Made by a program: the position numbers and the translations under genes. DNA of 62,941 nt. It comes from Nonomuraea solani. GTDB lineage: Bacteria; Actinomycetota; Actinomycetes; Streptosporangiales; Streptosporangiaceae. Below, piece by piece: positions 52,236 to 61,247 of the stretch (position 1 is its first letter; the number at the start of each line of letters is the position of its first letter). The notes under the pieces are model-generated. The model made no database searches, was not told the origin of the DNA, and saw nothing but the letters and a program-made list of their open reading frames with translations. The stretch lies in NCBI RefSeq assembly GCF_900108335.1, contig NZ_FNVT01000037.1:1-62941 (forward strand), written 5' to 3'.

Positions 52236-53357
52236 CTATGCGTTCTCGGTGTTCAACACGGAAGATCGGCAACAATTCGAATCTTCCGAATGCTCCAATT
52301 GACAGGCGAAGTTCTGCCATTTACTGGCCACCTGGCGGGCGATTGTCGCGACGGACTGACGGCAGTGCTCCGGCATGGTGTCGAGGAACGACTCCAGGTC
52401 TTTGGTGTCGATGGCGTGCAGATGCAGCCAGCGCAGGAAAAGCCGGCCGGCCTCTGTGTATTTCAGCGATGGATCTTTCGTCAGCCGCGCGAGTATCGCC
52501 TCCAGGCAGACGGCGTCCTTGGCCAGCGCGAGCTGTGAAGTCGGCTTGTCGGCCGCCGCCAGAGGGAGCGCGCGGCCGTTCGCTTCGCGCTTGTGCGGAA
52601 CGGGATCGTCGCCGCGCAACATTCTCTGCCGTACGTCGTGGACCGTCGCCAGGGAGACGCCGGAGGCCTTCGCGACCTTGCGCAACGGCATCGTCGGTGC
52701 GTCCTTGAGGATCTCCGAGGCACGCCGGCGGCCGTCGGCAGCGTTCATCGGCCGCATTCTGCCGTCCAGGCCCAGCCGCTCGTTCGACTGCGGCAACTCC
52801 GCACTCGAACGGATCGCCCGAACGGTCCGGTCGGACAGTCCCGTCCGCGCGGCGACGGCCCGATCGGACCAGTGGGGATGAGATCGGATGATGCGCGCCA
52901 CGGCGGCGCGCCGGTCCGCGTGCGTCAGCGGCATGCCATGCGTGACGTTGCGCTCTACGGAAATGACGAACGCGTCGTCGTCGGTGCCATCGTAGAAGTG
53001 CGCGGTGATGACTTCCTTGCCGTTCAATTGCGCCGCGCGAACACGGTGCGCACCGTCGATCACCCGCATCGTCGTTCGCTGCACGAGAATCGGCGGCAGC
53101 TCCGCGTCGATCTCCGCCAGGCGTTGCACGTGCTCGCGGTCCTGACCGTACAGACGTGGAGAGGCTTCCAACACGAGCTGGTCAAGTGGCACCAGGGCCA
53201 CCGGGCACCGCTCCCCCGGGAAATGATCGATAGAGATGGCTTCTGACACGTGTTGCTGTGCAGTCCGACCGGACTGGTCGTGCGGCTTCTGCATGGACGC
53301 CCCCGCATGGAGTCCCACATCGACTGGCCAACCAGCGAGGGTTATTTTGTCATCCAT
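52236..53357 (-). CDS. ParB/StrR-type pathway-specific regulator
   Basis: About 373 residues from ATG 53357; ATG 53294 is also possible, as neither has a strong ribosome binding site. The ParB-like nuclease domain reads CPVALVPLDQLVLEASPRLY, QRTTMRVIDGAHRVRAAQLN and AFVISVERNVTHGMPLTHAD. An HTH follows (VAARTGLSDRTVRAIRSSAE; KASGVSLATVHDVRQRML). This is the domain plan of StrR, NovG and related activators of antibiotic clusters. The C-terminal 60 residues are Cys- and Ser-rich. It is transcribed towards the MFS-antiporter-radical SAM genes and is their likely activator. Confidence 0.88.
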   Translation of the reverse strand: MDDKITLAGWPVDVGLHAGASMQKPHDQSGRTAQQHVSEAISIDHFPGERCPVALVPLDQLVLEASPRLYGQDREHVQRLAEIDAELPPILVQRTTMRVIDGAHRVRAAQLNGKEVITAHFYDGTDDDAFVISVERNVTHGMPLTHADRRAAVARIIRSHPHWSDRAVAARTGLSDRTVRAIRSSAELPQSNERLGLDGRMRPMNAADGRRRASEILKDAPTMPLRKVAKASGVSLATVHDVRQRMLRGDDPVPHKREANGRALPLAAADKPTSQLALAKDAVCLEAILARLTKDPSLKYTEAGRLFLRWLHLHAIDTKDLESFLDTMPEHCRQSVATIARQVASKWQNFACQLEHSEDSNCCRSSVLNTENA

Positions 53358-53499
53358 GTAATCAATTGAGTAGCTCCGGAACCCGCTGTTCAGATCGCTT
53401 TGACATGTGATCTGTGGTTCATGGGTTCGAATTCGGCCCGTCCTGCCGCTACGACCTGCCGCTTTACGCGGATCCGCGGCCGCGTCATCCGATCGTGCG

Positions 53500-54306
53500 T
53501 CACGCCAAAGTCGCACTCCTGTTCGACCTTTCCGCTTGGCGCGGGGCGGCGAGGTCGTGGGCGGAGCGGGCCAGCCAGATCATGATCAGGACGCTCGCGA
53601 CCACACCGAGAGCCTCGACGGCGCTTCCCTCCGCCGGGAGCGGCATCGCCACCAGCACCAGAAGGATCGGTGCCACGAGGGAGGCGATACCGTACACGAC
53701 GGTCGCCGTCCCCCAGCGGTCGTCATACCCTTGGGCCCGCAGGGCCAGCGCCAGCCAGGCCAGGCACGCCAGGCCGCAGATCAGCTCCAGCCCCTCCAGG
53801 ATGGGCCCGGCGGTGAGGTCGACCACGCTGATGACGGTGAACCCGCCGTACCCCAGCACTCCCGCGCCCCGCATGTAGGGCCGGTCGCCGCCCAGCACCC
53901 GCATGAACAGCAGCACGACCACCCACATCACCGCAGAGTCGATCACCGTCGCATCCACCCCGGCCAACGACGCGATGACGTGGCCCAGCCACGTGGCGGC
54001 CGTCGCGACGTAGAACGCCACGCGCAACCGCAGCGTCCTCTGGTCCTGGTCGGGCGGCGGCCCCGCCAGCGGCCCGCGCAGGACCTGCCAGATCCCCCAG
54101 GTCCAGAACACCCCGGCCAGGACCAGGAGGAGCAGGTTCTGCCCTGTCGCCGTGGCACCTTCGGTCACGGGCGTGAACAGCGTCAGCCACCACAACGGGC
54201 CGAGGTTGCCGGAGATCAGGGCGGCGACGACGGCGAATGTCAGCGCGGCGGCGTACAGGCCGGCGACGAGCAGGGCGGGCCGGGCTGAGCGGTGACGACG
54301 TAACAC
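53500..54306 (-). CDS. Multi-pass membrane protein of unknown function
   Basis: 268 residues with about eight hydrophobic segments, such as 'ALLVAGLYAAALTFAVVAAL', 'NLLLLVLAGVFWTWGIWQVL', 'AVMWVVVLLFMRVLGG' and 'VASVLIMIWLARSAHDLAAP'. Cytosolic loops are short and Arg/Asp-containing (GPPPDQDQRTLRLR). The layout resembles small uncharacterised actinobacterial integral membrane proteins; no transporter signature was seen. It is separated from the ParB-type regulator by a 140-bp promoter region. The stretch 54307-54687 that follows holds no convincing gene. Confidence 0.75.
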   Translation of the reverse strand: MLRRHRSARPALLVAGLYAAALTFAVVAALISGNLGPLWWLTLFTPVTEGATATGQNLLLLVLAGVFWTWGIWQVLRGPLAGPPPDQDQRTLRLRVAFYVATAATWLGHVIASLAGVDATVIDSAVMWVVVLLFMRVLGGDRPYMRGAGVLGYGGFTVISVVDLTAGPILEGLELICGLACLAWLALALRAQGYDDRWGTATVVYGIASLVAPILLVLVAMPLPAEGSAVEALGVVASVLIMIWLARSAHDLAAPRQAERSNRSATLA

Positions 54307-54687
54307 GGGGCGCTTCCTGGGGGATCGGAGGAGATGAAGGAGAACGCCTCACCCTACAATCGATCATGACGAGTGACGTCAGGCGGAGGGCGTGTCCTCT
54401 CTTTGTCCTCCCTATGTCCTCCTTGTGTCAGGGTCATGTCGCCGTCGCACCCTCACGACCGCGACGTGAATCCGCCGCCGAGGGCGTCGGACACATGATC
54501 CAGCAGACGTGGTCGGGTCAACGTCATGGGCTGGCACACGCTGGACCCGGAGGGGTTACGTGATCCCGGTTCCAGGCGGGTTATGACCGCCTGCTTCCCG
54601 CCGACGACATGTTCGCCGAACACGCCACGACCGGGCCGGAGCACTGGGCCGAGGACGGGGTGCGCCCGGCCTGACCGGAGCCTCTCC

Positions 54688-55017
54688 TCAGAGGAACACG
54701 CGAGCGACCTCCAGCACCGATCGCGGTTTGGCCGCCCCCGCGGCGGCGTCGAGATCGGCGTATTCGCTGCCCCCGGCTTCCGCCTGCTTCAGCACGGCGT
54801 CGAACGCCTCAGGAGTCCGGATGGCGATGAGGACGTTCGCGTCGGCCACGGCGAGATGAGCGATCTGGTGGGCGATCGTCCAGCCCACGGCCGGGGTCGG
54901 CCTGGATCAATCGGCGTGCGCTGAGACCAGCGCGTCAAGCTCACCCCCTTCAGCCACCAGGTCGGGCAGAGCCCGATCGCGCTCCACACCGGACATATCA
55001 AGGCCATAGTCCAACAT
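54688..55017 (-). pseudogene. TIGR03084-like (DinB/mycothiol-isomerase fold) protein, nonsense and truncated
   Basis: ATG 55017 follows GGAGGGG. The frame starts MLDYGLDMSGVERDRALPDL, then 'AEGGELDALVSAHAD', and meets TGA at 54907-54909 exactly where relatives carry Trp before SRPTPAVGWTIAHQIAHLAV. The frame continues after the stop to 'KPRSVLEVARVFL' at 54688. The C-terminal ~150 residues of the normal ~250 are gone. A TGG-to-TGA change plus 3' truncation makes it a pseudogene. Confidence 0.75.
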
Positions 55018-55255
55018 CGGTGCCCCCTCCACACGTAGTTGATCAAACGTGGTCAGGCCAAGCGAAGATCGCCGTGTCGCAAGCGTCACAGGAGAAGGGA
55101 ATTATGCCGCGTCTCTGAGCAAAAGCGCTGATCAGGAACGTGCAACAACGTCAAAAAGGCTTCACGTGAGCGGCGGATCGAGCATCCTGGCATGGCCAGA
55201 ACCTGCCCGAGCAGAGCTCTCATTCGCTGGTCCCCCTTTCCTTGAAGAGGTCCTC

Positions 55256-56341
55256 GTGACTCGGTATGCCATCGACCGTGCCCACAACACGCTGCTCGCA
55301 CAGTGGGACACCGGTATCGGCGACACGGCCACCATCGTGGCCCGGCTTACCCACGACCAACTCCACCAGAACACCCGCCGGCTCGCCGCGGAGCTGACCC
55401 GCCTGTCGCACGTCTGCTGGCGCTCGTACACCCACCCCGCCAACGCCGCCGACCGGCACGGCCCCCACAGTCTCGGCTGGCACCGGCAACAGGAACGCGA
55501 CGCCTTCACCAAGATCCTCCCCATCCTGATCGCCACCGCGCGACCCGCCGACCAGCCGATCGGCACCAAGGTCGAGCAGGCCGCCCACGCCGTCGCCCAT
55601 ACCCTGCGCGTGCTCGACACCTCGCAGCTCACCACGTACGTCACCACCGACGTCGCCGCCGAACTGGCCGCCATCGAACAGGCCGAACGCGGCGACCTGT
55701 CCGAACGCGCCCAGCAAGCCGTCACCCTCAGCCGCGAGGACACCTCACCCCTGCAGATCTCCCAGGCCGACACCCTCCTGCACGACAATCCCTTCGGCAG
55801 CCAGGCCCTCTTCACCGAGGTGGATCCCACCGCGGCCGCCATCGCCGCCGCCCACTGGTTCTACGCCGCCGTCACCGTCACCGCCCAGCACACCGGCCTG
55901 CACCCGATCCAGGTCATCGCCGGCGCCGCGCAGTCCGACAAACCCCTCGCCATCGAGAGCCTCACCGACATCACCACCGCTCTCAACGCCGGCGCCCGCA
56001 CCCGGCACGTGGTCATGCCCCTCATCCGCAACGCCCTGCACGTCGCCGACGGCCACGTACGCGGCATCCGCGACATCCAGCACCGCATCGCGGCCGTCCA
56101 GGAACTGATCGGCAAGACGCACACCGACCTCGGCCCGGACGCCGTCTACCTGCCCCTCACCTCGCTCGACCCCGCCCGGCCCGCTCCCGACCTGCTCGAC
56201 AACCTGCTCCACGGCATCCACACCTGCTGGCACCTCTTCCAGCACCACACCGGCCTTCAGAGCCCCGCCTCCGAACTCCGCCGAGCGTTCCTCACCGCGA
56301 CCCGGCAAGAAGCAGCCGCCCGGACCGAACGGCTGCTGTAG
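55256..56341 (+). CDS. Hypothetical actinobacterial protein
   Basis: 361 residues from GTG 55256, chosen because 'VTRYAIDRAHNTLLAQWDTG' begins the coherent sequence and GAAGAGG lies upstream; the frame is open back to 55049. It is mostly helical, with His-rich helices ('LPLTSLDPARPAPDLLDNLL', 'FQHHTGLQSPASELRRAFL'). No catalytic motif, signal or membrane segment was seen. Codon use is typical of the region, so it is real but of unknown function. It ends 30 bp from the convergent MFS gene. Confidence 0.65.
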   Translation: MTRYAIDRAHNTLLAQWDTGIGDTATIVARLTHDQLHQNTRRLAAELTRLSHVCWRSYTHPANAADRHGPHSLGWHRQQERDAFTKILPILIATARPADQPIGTKVEQAAHAVAHTLRVLDTSQLTTYVTTDVAAELAAIEQAERGDLSERAQQAVTLSREDTSPLQISQADTLLHDNPFGSQALFTEVDPTAAAIAAAHWFYAAVTVTAQHTGLHPIQVIAGAAQSDKPLAIESLTDITTALNAGARTRHVVMPLIRNALHVADGHVRGIRDIQHRIAAVQELIGKTHTDLGPDAVYLPLTSLDPARPAPDLLDNLLHGIHTCWHLFQHHTGLQSPASELRRAFLTATRQEAAARTERLL

Positions 56342-56370
56342 CACCCGAGCATGAACGCCGGGGTCCGGGG

Positions 56371-57777
56371 TCAGTCGCGGCGGGTTCGGAGCAGGGCGGC
56401 CATGAGGAGGGCGCCCAGGGCTACGAGGACGGCGGCGATGGTGAGCGCGAGCGCGAAGCCCTCCGTCGCGGCGCCCGGTGAACCGGCTTGGGAGTCGCTG
56501 TGGCGTGCGCTCACGGTGACCAGGACCGCGATCCCGACCGCCCCGCCCACCTGCTGCACCGAGGTGAACAGGGCCGAGCCGAGACCGGCGTTCTCCTCGG
56601 TGGTGCCCGTGACGGCGGCCGCGGTCAGGACCGGCAGGCTGAGGCCGCATCCCAGGCTCGTGACGAGCATGCCGGGCAGCACGCCGGTCGTGTACGGGTC
56701 GCCCGCCGCCACGCCGGACAACATCAGCAGGCCGGCCGCGCTGACCAGGAAACCCAGGACCAGAGTCCAGCGCAGGCCCAGCCGGGTCAATGCGCGGGCG
56801 GACAGCCACATGCCGGTGAGGATTCCGGCGCCGTAGGGCAGGTAGGCGAGGCCGGCCTGGAGCGGGTCGTACCCGAGCACGGTCTGCAGGTGGATCATCA
56901 GCAGGAACGCCATCGCGTACATGGCCACGGAGAACAGCAGGGTCGCGCCGTTGGCGACGGCCCGCGTCCGATGGACCAGGAACGACATCGGCACCAGCGG
57001 CTCGGCCACCCGCGACTCCACGGCGACGAACCCGGCGGCCAGGACGGCGGCCGTCAGGAGAGGAGCGATGACGGCCGCGTCCGCCCAGCCCGATTCGCGG
57101 GCCTGGAGCAGGCCGTAGACCAGGGCCAGCACGGCGGCCGTGCCCAGCAGGGCGCCGGGTACGTCCAGGCGTGGCCGGCGGGTGGCCCGGCTTTCCGCGA
57201 CCAGGCGGGGCATCAGCGCGAGGGCCACCGCCGCCACGGGCAGGTTGATCAGGAAGATCCAGCGCCAGGAGACGAGGTCGGTCAGTACCCCGGAGATCAC
57301 CAGGCCGCTCGTGCCGCCCAGGGCCGCGACGGCGCCCCAGACGCCCAGCGCTCTGGTGCGCTCCTCGTCGCCGGGGAACAGCAGGGTGATCAGGGACAGC
57401 GCGGTCGGCGCCGCCATGGCCGCGCCCCCGCCCTGGACGAACCGCCCGGCCACGAGCTGCCACGGCTCCTGGGCGAGCCCGCAGGCCAGACTCGCCACCC
57501 CGAACAGGGCCACCCCGAACAGGAAGACGCGGCGCCGGCCCAGCAGGTCGGCCGCGCGGCCGGCCAGCAGCAGCAGCCCGCCGAAGGCCAGGAAGTAGGC
57601 GTTGACGACCCAGGCCAGGCCCGCGTCGCCGAAGCCCAGTTCGTCGCGGAGGCTGGGCAGGGCGACCGACACGACGTTGTCGTCCAGGATCAGCATGAAC
57701 TGTACGAAGCACAGCACGACCAGCGCCGCCCGGGGACGGCCGGGGGACACTTGCGTAGAGGGGTCATTGATCAGCAC
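56371..57777 (-). CDS. MFS transporter, DHA2 (14-helix) drug-efflux type
   Basis: 468 residues with about 14 hydrophobic helices. Typical EmrB/QacA features: 'VLCFVQFMLILDDNVVSVAL' with the helix-1 Asp, 'GRAADLLGRRRVFLFGVAL' (motif A), 'AGRFVQGGGAAMAAPTALSL' (motif C region) and 'DLVSWRWIFLINLPVAAVAL'. It is divergent from an AraC-family gene across a 63-bp gap, so that regulator most likely controls it. Confidence 0.92.
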   Translation of the reverse strand: MLINDPSTQVSPGRPRAALVVLCFVQFMLILDDNVVSVALPSLRDELGFGDAGLAWVVNAYFLAFGGLLLLAGRAADLLGRRRVFLFGVALFGVASLACGLAQEPWQLVAGRFVQGGGAAMAAPTALSLITLLFPGDEERTRALGVWGAVAALGGTSGLVISGVLTDLVSWRWIFLINLPVAAVALALMPRLVAESRATRRPRLDVPGALLGTAAVLALVYGLLQARESGWADAAVIAPLLTAAVLAAGFVAVESRVAEPLVPMSFLVHRTRAVANGATLLFSVAMYAMAFLLMIHLQTVLGYDPLQAGLAYLPYGAGILTGMWLSARALTRLGLRWTLVLGFLVSAAGLLMLSGVAAGDPYTTGVLPGMLVTSLGCGLSLPVLTAAAVTGTTEENAGLGSALFTSVQQVGGAVGIAVLVTVSARHSDSQAGSPGAATEGFALALTIAAVLVALGALLMAALLRTRRD

Positions 57778-57840
57778 CCGACGACGCTATGCGCTGCCTC
57801 CGATTGGCCACAATCCGCGACGAGGCCCGACAATAGCGTG

Positions 57841-58653
57841 ATGAGGACACGCCCGGAGAACATGATCGAGGCCGTCGACACCGCCGTCCCCGCGTCGGCG
57901 GGGGTGATCGTCGTCGGGCACTTCCCGCTGGAGTCCGGGCAGTGGATCTCCCCGCACAGCCACACCCACCACCAGCTGGCCTGGACGCGCAGCGGGGTGC
58001 TCAGCGTCGCCGTTGACGACGCGTACTGGATCCTGCCGCCCACCCGGGCCCTGTGGTTGCCGGCCGGAGTCGTCCACCGGACCGGGGCGACCCGCGACGC
58101 GGTGCTGTGCAGCCTCTACCTCGACCCGGAGCGGTGCGCCGTGGACTGGGCGGAGCCCACCGCGGTCGGCGTCGACGGGCTGCTGGCCCACCTGATCGCC
58201 CACCTCGCCCGGGAGGACCTCTCCGACGACGCGCGACTGCGGGCCGAGGCGGTGGTGCTGGACCTGCTGCACCCGCTGCCGGCCCTGCCGATCGACGTGC
58301 CGCCGCCGGTGGACGACCGCGTGCGCGCCGTGGCCGACGCCCTGCTGGCCGACCCCGCCGATCCCCGGAGCCTGGAGGCGCACGCGCGGGCCATCGGCGT
58401 GAGCCGGCGCACCCTGACCCGGCTGTTCGTCCGCGACACGGGGATGAGCTTCGACCGCTGGCGCACCCACATGCGGCTGCGCGCCGCCCTCCCGCTTCTC
58501 GCCGAGGGGCGGCCGGTGTCGCAGGCCGCGCACGCCGTCGGCTACGCGACCCCGAGCGCCTTCCTCGCGGCGTTCCGCCGCACCGTCGGCACCTCACCCG
58601 GCCGCTACCTCAACGGGGACGCCGATTCGGGCAAGGGCATCACGTACGGCTGA
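57841..58653 (+). CDS. AraC-family transcriptional regulator
   Basis: 270 residues from ATG 57841; the longer open frame is the antisense shadow of the transporter. The N-terminal cupin is 'SGQWISPHSHTHHQLAWTRS', 'PTRALWLPAGVVHRTGATRD' (paired His residues as in AraC_binding_2). The C-terminal AraC HTH is 'LEAHARAIGVSRRTLTRLFV', then 'QAAHAVGYATPSAFLAAFRR' and TVGTSPGRYL. It is divergently oriented to the DHA2 transporter and probably governs it. Confidence 0.92.
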   Translation: MRTRPENMIEAVDTAVPASAGVIVVGHFPLESGQWISPHSHTHHQLAWTRSGVLSVAVDDAYWILPPTRALWLPAGVVHRTGATRDAVLCSLYLDPERCAVDWAEPTAVGVDGLLAHLIAHLAREDLSDDARLRAEAVVLDLLHPLPALPIDVPPPVDDRVRAVADALLADPADPRSLEAHARAIGVSRRTLTRLFVRDTGMSFDRWRTHMRLRAALPLLAEGRPVSQAAHAVGYATPSAFLAAFRRTVGTSPGRYLNGDADSGKGITYG

Positions 58654-58673
58654 TCGTCCTTGACCTTACGCGA

Positions 58674-59861
58674 TCAGTTGTCGGATGCGTGGGAAGGCAC
58701 CCTGGTGTACCGGTTGGCGACGACCGCCAGGAGCGCGCCTGCCATGGCCGCGGCGGCCGCCGTCGCGAAGGCGGTGGCGCCGGTGTCCTGAGGGCCGGTG
58801 AGGCGGCCGGCGACGGCGGTGCCCAGTCCGTAGCCGGCCCACATGAAGGTGTTGAGCCAGGCGAAGACCTCGGTGCGGTAGCGGGCGGGGGCGTGGTCGG
58901 CGAGCAGTGTCGGCACGGCGGCGTCGCGCGGCCCGGTCACCAGTCCGACAACGGTGATCAGTACGGCGAGCGTCACGAAGCCGGGCGCCCAGCCCGCGCC
59001 CAGCAGGACGGCCGCCTCCGCGAGCGGAAGCACGACGAGCAGGCGCCCGCCGGTGATGGGCCAGGCCCGCGCGCCGTAGCCGAGGGTGCCGAGGAGGGCG
59101 CCGGCCGACAGCAGACCCATCAGCACGCCGGCGGACGCGGCCGAGCCGTAGGTGTCGGCCGAGGCGACCGTGGCGATGCGCAGGCAGCCGAAGGTGAACG
59201 TGCCGGAAGCGGCGATGATCAGCAGCAGCAAGGTACGCCGGTGGGTGAGCGGCCCGGCCAGGTGAAGCCCGTTCGGCGGGGCGGGGGCGACCTGCCTCAC
59301 CGCGGCGGAGGCCAGCAGCAGTGCGGTGCCGAGCAGCACGGCGGCCCCCGCGGCCGCCACTACGCCGTAGGCCGGGATGAACCAGGTCAGAACCGGTACG
59401 AGCAGCGGGCCGGCGATGAACATCAGCTCGTTGACGGCGTTGTCGACCGCGTAGGCGGCGGGCAGGGAGGCGGCGGGGACGAGGCGTGGCCAGGCGCTCC
59501 TGATGACCGACCCGGCGGGCGGGGTGGTGGCGCCGAGCAGCACCGCGGCACCGATCATCAGAGCCGGCGGGGCGAACAGGAGCAGGGCGTAGGCGAGAGT
59601 GTGGGCGGCCAGGTAGCCGGTCAGGGCGGGGCGCGGGCCGTACCGGTCGGCGATGCGCCCGCCCAGCGGCGCGCACAGGGCCAGGGCGAGGGCGTGGCCG
59701 GTGAGCACGAGCCCGGCGGTGGCGTAGGAGCCGAGCCGGCCGACGGCGTCCAGCAGCAGGGCGAAGCTGAGCACGGGTGTGCCCAGCTTGACGATGAGCC
59801 CGGCGACGAGCAGGTGCGGGACACCTGGATGGGTGAGTAAACGACGATAGGACGCGAACAC
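58674..59861 (-). CDS. MFS transporter
   Basis: 395 residues from GTG 59861 (GGAG six bases upstream; the frame is open to 59924). About 11-12 hydrophobic helices: 'LTHPGVPHLLVAGLIVKLG', 'LCAPLGGRIADRYGPRPALT' (motif A-like), 'SLPAAYAVDNAVNELMFIAG' and 'TEVFAWLNTFMWAGYGLGTA'. The P-R-D-A-A-V-P-T-L segment resembles actinobacterial efflux proteins of the SetA-like group. It is divergent from a CGNR zinc-finger gene, which is probably its regulator. Confidence 0.9.
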   Translation of the reverse strand: MFASYRRLLTHPGVPHLLVAGLIVKLGTPVLSFALLLDAVGRLGSYATAGLVLTGHALALALCAPLGGRIADRYGPRPALTGYLAAHTLAYALLLFAPPALMIGAAVLLGATTPPAGSVIRSAWPRLVPAASLPAAYAVDNAVNELMFIAGPLLVPVLTWFIPAYGVVAAAGAAVLLGTALLLASAAVRQVAPAPPNGLHLAGPLTHRRTLLLLIIAASGTFTFGCLRIATVASADTYGSAASAGVLMGLLSAGALLGTLGYGARAWPITGGRLLVVLPLAEAAVLLGAGWAPGFVTLAVLITVVGLVTGPRDAAVPTLLADHAPARYRTEVFAWLNTFMWAGYGLGTAVAGRLTGPQDTGATAFATAAAAAMAGALLAVVANRYTRVPSHASDN

Positions 59862-59924
59862 GGCAGCTCCGTTACCATCTAACTGGATTACGCCTATGAC
59901 ACACGGAGAGGTGTTACTAGTCAA

Positions 59925-60479
59925 GTGGAGATAGCCTGTAACGTGACCCGGCAGGCTCCGCTGATCGCCGAGCTGGTCAACCTGGCGACGGCGCGCTGGC
60001 GGGGCGGCGCCTCGGTGCGACCGCCGACGGGCGAGGACCTGGTGACGGCGTTCGCGGCCCAGCTCGGAAAACCAACCCTGCGCTCCGTCCCGGACGCGGG
60101 CCCGCGCCTGGCCGAGCTGGCCGCCGAGCTACGGCGGGCGCTGCTGGCCGACCGACCGGCCGACCAGGCCGCCCACATCAACGCCATGATCCGCCGGTAC
60201 GGCGCGCAGCCGTACCTCGTCGAGGACGTCGGTCAGCCCTTCCACCTGCACTTCCACGGGTCGGGCGGCACGCAGGTGGAAGCCTTGGGCGGCGAGTTCG
60301 CCACGGCGCTGGCCCTGATCGTGGACGGCTACGGCCCGGACCGTTTCGGGGCATGTGAGGCGCATCAGTGCGAGGCGGTCTACATCGACCTGACCCGCAA
60401 CGGCTCGCGCCGCTACTGCAGCGCGGCGTGTACGGCCCGCGCCAAGACCGCCGCCTACCGCAGCCGCCGCCATCCATGA
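59925..60479 (+). CDS. CGNR zinc-finger (ABATE domain) regulator
   Basis: 184 residues. The N-terminal ABATE domain contains 'LIAELVNLATARWRGGASV' and 'RLAELAAELRRALLADRPAD', and the C-terminal zinc ribbon has Cys-x4-Cys-type ligands in FGACEAHQCEAVYIDLTRN then GSRRYCSAACTARAKTAAYR. The usual C-G-N-R reads C-T-A-R here. These proteins are putative transcription factors that often sit beside efflux pumps. It is divergent from the MFS gene at 59861. Confidence 0.88.
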   Translation: MEIACNVTRQAPLIAELVNLATARWRGGASVRPPTGEDLVTAFAAQLGKPTLRSVPDAGPRLAELAAELRRALLADRPADQAAHINAMIRRYGAQPYLVEDVGQPFHLHFHGSGGTQVEALGGEFATALALIVDGYGPDRFGACEAHQCEAVYIDLTRNGSRRYCSAACTARAKTAAYRSRRHP

Positions 60480-60522
60480 TCAACCGGACAGCGGACGGTC
60501 ACACCTTGTGCCGGACGGACCT

Positions 60523-60559
60523 TGACCCGTCCGAGCGCCGGCCGCGCCCGGACGGGTCA
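60523..60559. terminator. Bidirectional terminator-like hairpin
   Basis: TGACCCGTCCG at 60523-60533 pairs with CGGACGGGTCA at 60549-60559, an 11-bp perfect stem with a 15-nt loop. It lies between the convergent CGNR gene (end 60479) and DUF305 gene (end 60565), so it can serve both. Confidence 0.8.
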
Positions 60560-60564
60560 TGAGG

Positions 60565-61167
60565 TCAGAGCCGGTCGAGGATCTTCTGGAACTGCTCCAC
60601 CTCGGCCTGCTGCGCGGTCTCTATGGTCTTGGCCAGTTCTTTGGCCGTCGGGTCCGCGCCATTCGCCTGTTCGGTGCGGGCCATGTCGATCGCGCCGTTG
60701 TGATGGGCGATCATCTGCTCCGCGAACAGCTTGTCGAACTTCGTGCCCTTGGCCGCCTTGAGCTTCGTCATGTCCTCATCGGACATGATGCCGGGCATGT
60801 CGTGCCCCATGCCGCCCTCGGGCGCGGGCTTGCCCCAGCCGGTCAGCCAGCCCTTCATGGTCTGGATCTCGGGGTCCTGAGCCGCCTTGATCTTCGTGGC
60901 GAGCTCCTTGACCTCGGGGTCGCTCGCGCGCGTCGCCGCGAGGTCGGCCATCTCGACCGCCTGCTCGTGGTGCGGGATCATCATCTGCGCGAACATGACG
61001 TCCGCGTCGTTGAAGGTCGCCGAGGGCTGCGCGGTGGTGGCGGCCGGCGTGCTGCTGCTGCTCATTCCTTCGTGCCCCGCCATGGAATCGCCGTTCCCAC
61101 CACAGGCGGTCACCAGGGCAAGGGCACCTGTGGCCATGGCGATGGACATTGTGCGGTTGATACGCAT
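60565..61167 (-). CDS. DUF305 lipoprotein
   Basis: 200 residues. The lipoprotein signal ends L-V-T-A-C (residues ~18-22), followed by a Ser/Thr/Met-His linker. The DUF305 ferritin-like four-helix domain has paired motifs FAQMMIPHHEQAVEMADLAA and FAEQMIAHHNGAIDMARTEQ. These His/Met-rich repeats are thought to bind copper or other metals outside the membrane. It is grouped with DUF6153, a TetR gene and a Cu+ ATPase, so a role in copper handling is likely. Confidence 0.92.
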   Translation of the reverse strand: MRINRTMSIAMATGALALVTACGGNGDSMAGHEGMSSSSTPAATTAQPSATFNDADVMFAQMMIPHHEQAVEMADLAATRASDPEVKELATKIKAAQDPEIQTMKGWLTGWGKPAPEGGMGHDMPGIMSDEDMTKLKAAKGTKFDKLFAEQMIAHHNGAIDMARTEQANGADPTAKELAKTIETAQQAEVEQFQKILDRL

Positions 61168-61247
61168 GGTTGTTTCTTCTCTCGATGTGTCGAACCGTCG
61201 GCCTGTACGCGGGCAGGCTCGAAGCCCGTCCCGCACGAGCCATCGGC

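Noticed and set aside
33249..53357. Whole region as an organoarsenical biosynthetic cluster
   Set aside because: Only an ArsR-like repressor and a PiT carrier point to arsenic; no ArsM, ArsB, ArsC or known organoarsenical enzymes are present. The pentapeptide-P450 logic fits better.
54307..54687. Small frames in the gap after the membrane protein
   Set aside because: A short stretch (DDMFAEHATTGPEHWAEDG) looks protein-like but has no start, context or family; nothing supportable.
55745..57712. 655-codon minus-strand open frame and the 721-codon plus-strand frame from 56488
   Set aside because: Frame-shadow of the DHA2 transporter; only the part from 57841 of the plus-strand frame is a real gene (AraC).
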